DNA from: JAOUJD01 sp963841815
GTDB lineage: Bacteria; Pseudomonadota; Gammaproteobacteria; Burkholderiales; Burkholderiaceae_F
Assembly: GCA_963841815.1 (NCBI GenBank)
Contig: CAWJEE010000016.1
Span: 1 to 64,000 of the forward strand
Direction of reading: 5' to 3'
DNA length: 64,000 bases
In this document: positions 52,962-60,459 of the stretch, piece after piece
Position numbering within the stretch: the first letter of the stretch is position 1
How the letters are laid out: each line of letters starts with the position of its first letter
Notes under the pieces: generated by a model
What the model was told of the DNA's origin: nothing
The model's database searches: none
The model's input: the letters and a program-made list of their open reading frames with translations, nothing else
Translations under genes and position numbers: made by a program

Positions 52962-55900
52962 ATGCTCGCCCGTGTGATCGACTGGTCGTTGCGCAACGTG
53001 TTCCTCGTGCTGCTCGCCACCGCCTTCGCGGTGGCCGCCGGCATCTATGCGGTCGTCAAGACGCCGGTGGACGCCATCCCCGACCTGTCGGATGTCCAGG
53101 TCATCGTCTTCACGGAATTCCCGGGCCAGGGTCCGCAGGTCGTCGAAGACCAGGTCACGTATCCGCTGACCACCGCAATGATCGGTGTTCCGCGCTCCAA
53201 GGTCGTGCGCGGGTTCTCGTTCTTCGGGGCCTCCTTCGTCTACATCATCTTCGAGGACGGCACCGACATCTACTGGGCGCGGTCACGCGTGCTCGAGTAC
53301 CTCAGTGCCGCTACCGCGCGACTGCCTGCCGGCGTGACGCCAACGTTGGGACCGGACGCCACAGGGGTCGGCTGGGTCTACCAGTACGCCGTGACCGGTG
53401 CGCAACCGCTCGCTCGCCGAGTTGCGAACGCTGCAGGACTGGTTCATCCGCTACCAGCTCTGGAAGGCGACCGGGGTGTCGGAGGTGGCGTCGATCGGCG
53501 GGTTCGTCCAGCAGTACGTCGTCACTGTCGATCCAGCGCAGCTGCAGGCGTACAACCTCCCGCTGTCGCGGATCATCGAGACGATCCGCATGAGCAACCG
53601 CGACGTCGGCGGGCGCATCGTCGAGCTGTCCGAGACCGAGTACATGGTGCGCGGCATCGGCTATCTGCGCGGAGCAGCGGATCTCGACGAAGCTGACGGT
53701 GCGCGCGGAAAGGGCGTGCCGGTGAGGCTTTCGCGATGTGGCGCGGATCGAACTCGGTCCCGATGAGCGGCGCGGACTCGCGGAACTGAACGGCGAGGGC
53801 GAGGTGGTGGGCGGCATCGTCGTCGCCCGCTACGGCGACGCACGTGCATGCGACGTCATCGACAACGTCAAGCAGCGGATCAAGGAGATCGGCACCAGCT
53901 TGCCGGAAGGCGTCAAGATCGAGGCGGTGTACGACCGTTCGCAACTGATCGAGCGCGCGATCGACACGCTGAAGCGCACGCTGGTCGAAGAGTCGGTGAT
54001 CGTCGCGCGTGGTCTGCATCGTGTTCCTGCTGCACGCGCGCAGCGCGCTGGTGGCGATCCTGATGCTGCCGGTCGGCGTGCTGATGGCGTTCATCGCGCA
54101 TGCGATGGCTGGGCATCAACGCCAACATCATGAGCCTGGGCGGGATCGCGATCGCCATCGGCGCGATGATCGACGCGGCGATCGTGATGATCGAGAACGC
54201 GCACAAGCACCTGGAACGCGCGCACATGCCCGATGCGCCACGCCTGCCGCTGATCCGCGCCGCGTGTCGTCGAGGTCGGACCGGCGCTGTTCTTCAGCCT
54301 GCTGATCATCACGGTGTCGTTCCTGCCGGTGTTCACGCTGGAGGCGCAGGAAGGACGAATGTTCGCGCCGCTCGCGTTCACCAAGACGTTCGCGATGGCC
54401 GCGTCTGCGCTGCTGTCGATCACGCTGGTGCCGGTGCTGATGCTGCTCTTCATCCGCGGCAAGGTCATGCCGGAGAAGAAGAACCCGATCAACCGGTTCC
54501 TGATCTGGATCTACCGGCCGATCATCGACATCGTGCTGCATCACCGCGTGCTGACCATCGTCCTCGCCGTCGTGATTCTCGTCGTCTCCTGGATCCCGGC
54601 ATCGAGGCTCGGCACCGAGTTCATGCCGACATTGAACGAAGGGACGCTGTTCTACATGCCGACCGGGCTGCCCGGCATGTCGGTCACCAAGGCCGCCGAG
54701 CTGCTGCAGACGCAGGACCGGATCATCAAGAGCTTTCCGGAAGTCGAGTCGGTCTTCGGCAAGGCCGGGCGTGCCATCACGGCGACCGACCCGGCCCCGG
54801 TCGAGATGTTCGAGACCGTGATCAACCTGAAGCCAGAGGAGCAGTGGCGGCCGGGAATGACCACCGACAAGCTGGTCGCCGAGATGGACAAGGCGCTGCA
54901 ACTGCCCGGCATTGCCAATTCCTGGACGATGCCGATCCGGGCGCGGACCGACATGCTGTCGACCGGGATCCGCACGCCGATCGGCATCAAGGTCTTCGGT
55001 CGCGACCTCGGCGAGATCGAGCGGCTGGCGAAGGAGATCGAAGTCGCGGTCAAGAACGTCCCCGGTACGACCAGCGCGTTCGCCGAACGGCTCACCGGCG
55101 GCTTCTATCTGGACATCCAGCCCGATTACGAGAAGCTGTCGCGGTACGGCGTCCGTGTCGGCGACGTCCAGGAGGTGGTCGCCACCGCGCTGGGTGGCGA
55201 GATGATCACGACGACCGTCGAGGGGCGCGAGCGCTTCGGCGTCGCCGTGCGCTATCCGCGCGACTACCGCAGCGACCCGCAGGCGATCGCCGCGCAGGTG
55301 CTGGTGCCCGCCGAGGGCGAGATGGGCAAGCCGGCGCCGATGTTGCCGCTCGGCCAACTGGCGAAGGTGAGCCTGTCGAAGGGCGCGCCGGCGGTGCGCA
55401 CCGAAAATGCGCAGCTCGTCGCCTACATCTATGTCGACATCCGAGACCGCGACATCGGCGGCTACGTGAAGGACGCGCAGAAGGCGGTGCGCGAGCAGGT
55501 CAACTTCCTTCCCGGCTACACCATCCAGTGGAGCGGACAGTTCGAATACATGGAGCGCGCGACCGAGAAACTGAAGCTGGTGGTACCGCTGACGCTCGTG
55601 ATCATCTTCCTGCTGCTCTACCTGAACTTCCGGCGCATGACGGAGACGTTGATCGTGATGCTTTCAGTTCCGTTCGCGCTGGTCGGCGGGGTGTGGCTGC
55701 TGTGGTGGCTCGACTACAACCTCAGCGTCGCGGTCGCGGTCGGCTTCATCGCGCTGGCGGGCGTCGCCGCGGAAACAGGCGTGGTGATGCTGATCTACCT
55801 CGATCATGCGCTGGAGAAGATCCGCGCCGAGCGCGCGGCGAAGGGCGAGCGGCTGACGTTGCAGGACCACTACGACGCGATGATCGAAGGCGCCGTGGAA

Positions 55901-56137
55901 CGGGTGCGGCCGAAGATGATGACGGTGGTGGCGATCATCGCGGGCCTGCTGCCCATCATGTGGGGCACGGGCACCGGCAGCGAGGTGATGCGGCGCATTG
56001 CCGCGCCGATGGTGGGAGGAATGATCTCGTCGACGGTGCTGACCCTGGTCGTGATTCCGGCGATCTACATGCTCGTCAAGACACGGCAGGCAGGCCTCGG
56101 TGCGTGGTCACGCACGCCTGTACCATCGGCCCCGTGA
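52962..56137 (+). CDS. cusA: CusA-like heavy-metal RND efflux pump (seven frame breaks)
   Basis: Inner-membrane pump for Cu(I)/Ag(I), driven by protons. The N-terminus is typical (LARVIDWSLRNVFLVLLATA, AIPDLSDVQVIVFTEFPGQ). RIELGPDERRGLAELNGEGE, INANIMSLGGIAIAIGAMID (with the transport aspartate) and the long C-terminal half from SFLPVFTLEAQEGRMFAPLA to 56137 are all present. Seven breaks lie between 53405 and 54270: six one-base insertions and one deletion, three of them within about 90 bases near 53690-53735. The net offset fits the total length, about 1057 residues. The stop overlaps dsbB (GTGA). Confidence 0.9.
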
Positions 56138-56649
56138 ATCGCTTCCTCGATCCCTCTATCTTCTGGGGCGACGCGCGCCGGGCCTACCTCGTCATCGGCC
56201 TGGTCCCGTTCGGGCTGATCGGCGTGGGCATGATCCTGCAGCACGTGGTCGGCCTCGATCCGTGCCCGCTGTGCATCTTCCAGCGCATCGCCTACTTCTT
56301 CGTCGGCGCGTTCGGCCTGCTCGCCGCGGCGCTCGCGCCGCGCGGCGCGGCGCGCGGCGCCGGGGTGCTGATGCTGCTCGCGGCGCTCACCGGCGCGGGG
56401 ATCGCCGGCTGGCACGTCTGGCTGCAGATGAATCCGGAAAGCCTGTCGTGCGGCCCGGGGCTCGAAATCATGCTGGAGAACTTCCCGCTGACGCAGGTCC
56501 TGCCGCGCGTGTTCAAGGGCAGCGGCGACTGCGCGCAGGCGGGCTGGACGCTGCTGGGACTCAGCATCGCGGACTGGTCGCTGCTCTGGTTCACCGTGCT
56601 CTCGCTGGCCTCGATCGCGAGCTTCTTCCGGCCGCTCGTCCGGAGGTAG
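56134..56649 (+). CDS. dsbB: Disulfide bond formation protein B
   Basis: Inner-membrane oxidase that re-oxidises DsbA and passes electrons to ubiquinone. It has 171 residues and four membrane helices. The first cysteine pair is in DPCPLCIFQRIAYF (CxxC). The second is in the periplasmic loop: one Cys in ESLSCGPGLE and one in GSGDCAQAGW. It starts at GTG 56134 within the cusA stop, so it is translated with the copper pump. A separate promoter was not seen. Confidence 0.94.
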   Translation: MNRFLDPSIFWGDARRAYLVIGLVPFGLIGVGMILQHVVGLDPCPLCIFQRIAYFFVGAFGLLAAALAPRGAARGAGVLMLLAALTGAGIAGWHVWLQMNPESLSCGPGLEIMLENFPLTQVLPRVFKGSGDCAQAGWTLLGLSIADWSLLWFTVLSLASIASFFRPLVRR

Positions 56650-56662
56650 GAGACTTCCTCGC

Positions 56663-56668
56663 TAGACT
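56663..56668 (+). promoter_or_regulatory. Putative -10 box giving a leaderless dadA-like transcript
   Basis: TAGACT lies exactly 12 bases before the ATG at 56675. No SD precedes that ATG. Confidence 0.45.
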
Positions 56669-56674
56669 TGGCCG

Positions 56675-57979
56675 ATGCACATCTGCGTCATCGGCGCCGG
56701 CGTCGTCGGACTGACGACCGCGTACTTCCTTCAGAGCGAGCGGCACGAGGTCACCGTGGTGGACCGCGCGCCGGGCCCCGGCCTCGGCGCCAGCGGCGGC
56801 AACGGCGCGCAGCTCTCGTACGCGTTCGTCGCGCCGCTGGCCGATGCGTCGATCCCGGCGAAGCTGCCGGGCCTGGTGCTGTCGCGGCACGCGCCGCTGA
56901 AGATCCACCCGCGACCGGACTGGACCCAGCTGCGGTGGGCGCTGCAGTTCCTGAAGTACGCAAATACGAGGGCTGCCCGGCAGACGACCGAGGCGCTGCT
57001 GAAGCTGTCCGCACTGTCGCGCGAGTTCATCGAGCCGCTGATCGAAGGCGAGCGCATCGAGTGCGACTTCTCGCGCGGCGGCAAGCTCGTGGTGTACCCG
57101 GACGCCGCGTCGCTCGATGCGGTGCGTGCGCAGGTGACCTACCAGGCAGCGCTCGGCGCGCGCGGACAGCAGGTGCTGACGGCCGCGCAGTGCGTCGAGC
57201 GCGAGCCGGCGATCGCGGGCTACGCCGACCGGATCGGCGGCGGAGTGTGGACGCGCAACGAGGCGGCCGCCGATTGCGGCGCTTTCTGCACGCAGGTCGC
57301 GGAACTGCTGGCGCGTCGCGGCGCCCGGTTCGTCTACGGGCGCACGGTCACGCGCATCGACCGCGAGAACGGCCGCGTGCGGGCGCTCGTGACCGACGCG
57401 GAGCCGCTGCGGGCCGACGCCTACGTGCTGGCGGCCGGCGACGGCGCCGCCGAACTCGGGAAGAGCGTCGGCCTCGACCTGCCGATCCTGCCGCTCAAGG
57501 GCTACTCGATCACCGTGAGGCCCGAACGCGGCACGGTCCTGCCGCGTGCCTCGATCACGGACATCCGCCGCAAGATCGTGTTCGCGCCGCTCGGCGAGCG
57601 CGTTCGCGTGGCGGGCTTCGTCGAGATCGGGAACGACGACCGCTCGATTCCGCCGGCGCGGATCAGCGCGCTGATGGAAGCGACGCGCGAGATCCTCGGA
57701 TACGCGGTGATCGACGGCGACATCCAGCCCTGGGCGGGCCTGCGTCCCGCGACCCCCAGCGGCCGGCCGATCATCGGCCGATTCGGGCTGCAGAACCTGT
57801 TCCTCAACGTCGGGCATGGCGCGCTCGGCTGGACCCTGGCGGCGGGCAGCGCGCGTCTCGTGTGCGATCTCGTCGCGAAGCGCGCTTCTACAATCGCCCT
57901 GGCGCCGTACCAGCTGGGCGTCCAGGAGATTCTCGATGCACAACGACTCCCACCTTCTGCACCGCCAGCTGCGCGGTAA
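56675..57979 (+). CDS. DadA-like FAD-dependent D-amino acid dehydrogenase
   Basis: A 434-residue flavoprotein of the DAO family. It has the Rossmann dinucleotide motif VIGAGVVGLTTAYFL at the N-terminus, VVDRAPGPGLGASGGNGAQL, and the C-terminal GLRPATPSGRPIIGR and NVGHGALGWTLAAGSARLV, as in DadA. It oxidises D-amino acids (or N-alkyl amino acids) to 2-oxo acids, feeding electrons to the quinone pool. The gene overlaps the following aminotransferase by 44 bases. Substrate range cannot be told from sequence. Confidence 0.88.
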   Translation: MHICVIGAGVVGLTTAYFLQSERHEVTVVDRAPGPGLGASGGNGAQLSYAFVAPLADASIPAKLPGLVLSRHAPLKIHPRPDWTQLRWALQFLKYANTRAARQTTEALLKLSALSREFIEPLIEGERIECDFSRGGKLVVYPDAASLDAVRAQVTYQAALGARGQQVLTAAQCVEREPAIAGYADRIGGGVWTRNEAAADCGAFCTQVAELLARRGARFVYGRTVTRIDRENGRVRALVTDAEPLRADAYVLAAGDGAAELGKSVGLDLPILPLKGYSITVRPERGTVLPRASITDIRRKIVFAPLGERVRVAGFVEIGNDDRSIPPARISALMEATREILGYAVIDGDIQPWAGLRPATPSGRPIIGRFGLQNLFLNVGHGALGWTLAAGSARLVCDLVAKRASTIALAPYQLGVQEILDAQRLPPSAPPAAR

Positions 57980-59288
57980 CTACCCGCTCGCCGCCAGCGC
58001 CTCCGGCTGCTGGATCACCGACGCCGCCGGCAGGAAGTACCTCGATGCCTCCGGCGGGGCCGCCGTCTCGTGCCTGGGGCACGGGCACCCGGACGTGCTC
58101 GCCGCCATGCACGCGCAGATCGACCGGATCGCCTACGCGCACACCAGCTTCTTCTCGACCGAGGTGGCGGAACAGCTGGCCGACGCGCTGGTCGCCACGG
58201 CGCCGGCCGGCATCTCGCACGTGTACCTCGTATCCGGCGGTTCCGAAGCGGTCGAGGCTGCGCTGAAGCTGGCGCGCCAGTACTTCGTCGAGAAGGGCGA
58301 GCCGCAGCGTTCGCGTTTCATCGCTCGCCGCAACAGCTATCACGGCAACACGCTCGGCGCGCTCGCGGTCGGCGGCAACGCGTGGCGGCGCCGCCAGTTC
58401 GCGCCGCTGCTGATCGACGTCGATCACGTGGCGCCGACCTACGCGTACCGCGACCAGCGCGCGGACGAGACCAGCGAGCAGTACGGCGCGCGCCTGGCGC
58501 AGGAGTTCGAGGACACGGTCGAGCGCATCGGCGGCGAGAACGTCATCGCGTTCGTGGCCGAGACGGTCGGCGGGGCCACCAGCGGGGCGCTGACGCCGCC
58601 GCCCGGCTACTTCAGGCGCATCCGCGAAGTCTGCGACCGCCACGGGATCCTGCTGATCCTCGACGAGGTGATGTGCGGCATGGGCCGCACCGGCACGCTG
58701 CATGCCTGCGAGCAGGAAGGCGTCGCGCCCGACCTGATGACGGTGGCCAAGGGGCTCGGCGGCGGCTACCAGCCCGTGGGCGCGGTGCTGATCGGGCAGA
58801 CGATCATCGACGCCATCGCGGCGGGCACCGGGTTCTTCCAGCACGGGCACACGTACATCGGCCACCCGGTCGCCTGCGCCGCGGCGCTCGCCGTGCAGCG
58901 TGTGCTGGCGCGGGACAGGCTGGTGGAGCGCTGCGCCGCCCAGGGCCGGCGCCTGCGCGAGGCGCTCGACGAGGCCTTCCGCGAGCACCCGTACGTTGGC
59001 GACGTGCGCGGCCGCGGGCTCTTCCAGGCGATCGAGCTGGTGGCCGACCGCGGCACCAAGGCGCCGTTCGACCCGAAGCTCAAGGTCAGTGCCCGGATCA
59101 AGCAAGCCGCCATGGAGCTGGGCCTGATGACCTACCCGATGGGGGGCACCATCGACGGCGCGCACGGCGACCACGTGCTGCTGGCGCCGCCGTTCATCGT
59201 CAGCGACGACGAACTGGATCTGGTCATCGAGCGGCTGGTGGAAGCCGTCGATACCGCCATGGCGGCGATCATGGCCGACCGGGTATAA
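57936..59288 (+). CDS. Class III PLP-dependent aminotransferase
   Basis: A 450-residue omega-type aminotransferase (aspartate aminotransferase family, fold I). It shows DASGGAAVSCLGHGHPDV, VSGGSEAVEAALKLARQYF, NSYHGNTLGALAVGG, the acid-binding LLILDEVMCGMGRTG and the lysine segment TVAKGLGGGYQPVGAVL (PLP Schiff base). It starts inside the dadA-like gene. A TACAAT at 57889 could be its own -10. Together with the dehydrogenase it suggests turnover of an amino compound whose identity is unknown. Confidence 0.92.
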   Translation: MHNDSHLLHRQLRGNYPLAASASGCWITDAAGRKYLDASGGAAVSCLGHGHPDVLAAMHAQIDRIAYAHTSFFSTEVAEQLADALVATAPAGISHVYLVSGGSEAVEAALKLARQYFVEKGEPQRSRFIARRNSYHGNTLGALAVGGNAWRRRQFAPLLIDVDHVAPTYAYRDQRADETSEQYGARLAQEFEDTVERIGGENVIAFVAETVGGATSGALTPPPGYFRRIREVCDRHGILLILDEVMCGMGRTGTLHACEQEGVAPDLMTVAKGLGGGYQPVGAVLIGQTIIDAIAAGTGFFQHGHTYIGHPVACAAALAVQRVLARDRLVERCAAQGRRLREALDEAFREHPYVGDVRGRGLFQAIELVADRGTKAPFDPKLKVSARIKQAAMELGLMTYPMGGTIDGAHGDHVLLAPPFIVSDDELDLVIERLVEAVDTAMAAIMADRV

Positions 59289-59375
59289 GCCCGGGGCCGG
59301 CCGCCTTGCGTGCCGTTGCGGCCGGGGGTAACGTCACCGGTCCCCACCGGCTATCCGAAGAAGAGGAGAAGTCTC

Positions 59376-60365
59376 ATGAAGCTGTTCCGGGTTTCGATGT
59401 GCACCGCCGCGTTCGCCGCGGCCTTCGCGGCGACGGCCACGCTGCCGCAAGTGGCCAACGCGCAGCAGCAGCGTTTCATCACCGTCGGCACCGGCGGCGT
59501 CACGGGGGTGTACTACCCCGCGGGCGGCGCGATCTGCCGCCTCGTGAACCGTGATCGCGCCAAGCACGGCCTGCGCTGCTCGGTCGAGTCGACCGGCGGC
59601 TCGGTGGCCAACGTCAACCTGCTGAAGTCGGGCGAGATCGAGTTCGGCGTCGCGCAGTCGGACGTCCAGTACAACGCGACCAAGGGCATGGCGCAGTTCC
59701 AGAAGGACGGCGCGATGGGCGACCTGCGCGCGGTGTTCGCGCTGCACCCCGAGCCCTTCACCGTGGTGGCGCGGAAGGAAGCGAACATCACCAAGTTCGA
59801 GGACTTCAAGGGCAAGCGCTTCAATGTCGGCAACCCGGGTTCGGGCACGCTGGCATCGATGAACGAGCTGCTCGGCGCCATGGGCTGGAAGATGAGCGAC
59901 TTCGGCCTGGCCTCCGAGCTGCGCCCGGACGAGCACGGCCCGGCGCTGTGCGACGGCAAGATCGACGGCTTCTTCTACGCCGTCGGCCACCCGTCCGCCA
60001 ACATCCAGGATCCGACCACCATCTGCGGCGCCAAGCTGGTCTCGCTGACCGGCCCGGCCGTCGACAAACTGGTCAAGGAGCGGCCGTACTACGCGGTCGC
60101 GACGATCCCCGGCGGCATGTATCCGAACAATCCGCAGCCGACGATGACGTTCGGCGTGCAGGCGACGATCGTCAGCTCGGCCAAGGTGCCCGCCGACGTG
60201 GTCTACACGGTCGTGAAGACGGTGTTCGACAACCTCGACGAGTTCAAGAAGCTGCATCCCGCGCTGGCGCACCTGAAGCCGGAGGACATGATCAAGAACG
60301 GCCTGTCGGCGCCGCTGCACGAAGGCGCCATCAAGTACTACAAGGAGAAGGGCTGGATCAAGTAA
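59376..60365 (+). CDS. TAXI-family TRAP transporter substrate-binding protein
   Basis: A 329-residue periplasmic receptor. A signal peptide ends NAQQQ, and the TAXI core FITVGTGGVTGVYYPAGGAI, with VESTGGSVANVNLLKSGEIE, GNPGSGTLASMNELLGAMGW and DGFFYAVGHPSANIQD follows. It has a strong SD (AGAGGAGAA). It delivers substrate, often glutamate or other carboxylates in this family, to the fused TRAP permease encoded next. It is separated from the permease gene by two hairpins. Confidence 0.94.
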   Translation: MKLFRVSMCTAAFAAAFAATATLPQVANAQQQRFITVGTGGVTGVYYPAGGAICRLVNRDRAKHGLRCSVESTGGSVANVNLLKSGEIEFGVAQSDVQYNATKGMAQFQKDGAMGDLRAVFALHPEPFTVVARKEANITKFEDFKGKRFNVGNPGSGTLASMNELLGAMGWKMSDFGLASELRPDEHGPALCDGKIDGFFYAVGHPSANIQDPTTICGAKLVSLTGPAVDKLVKERPYYAVATIPGGMYPNNPQPTMTFGVQATIVSSAKVPADVVYTVVKTVFDNLDEFKKLHPALAHLKPEDMIKNGLSAPLHEGAIKYYKEKGWIK

Positions 60366-60374
60366 GCGGCTGCA

Positions 60375-60394
60375 GGCGGGCGAAGGCGCCCGCC
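60375..60394 (+). repeat. Stable hairpin after the TAXI receptor gene
   Basis: GGCGGGCG / CGCCCGCC around an AAGG loop, 10 bases after the stop. There is no T-tract, so it more likely protects the 3' end of the receptor mRNA than terminates it. Confidence 0.5.
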
Positions 60395-60409
60395 CGCGAG
60401 TAAAGTTCG

Positions 60410-60446
60410 ACGGGCGGCAGGTCCCAGACTTGCCGCCCGTTTTTTT
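60410..60446 (+). terminator. Terminator/attenuator between receptor and permease genes
   Basis: ACGGGCGGCA pairs with TGCCGCCCGT across an 11-base loop and is followed by six or seven T residues. Partial read-through would give more receptor than permease. Confidence 0.8.
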
Positions 60447-60459
60447 GCCGGGAGCCGCC

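Noticed and set aside
1757..54270. Programmed ribosomal frameshifting as the cause of the frame breaks
   Set aside because: Sites lack a common slippery sequence, occur several times per gene, and are in genes that are not known to use frameshifting.
59297..59325. GC-rich inverted repeat CCGGCCGC/GCGGCCGG after the aminotransferase gene
   Set aside because: 13-base loop and no T-tract; in DNA this GC-rich such repeats arise easily, so it is not called as a terminator.
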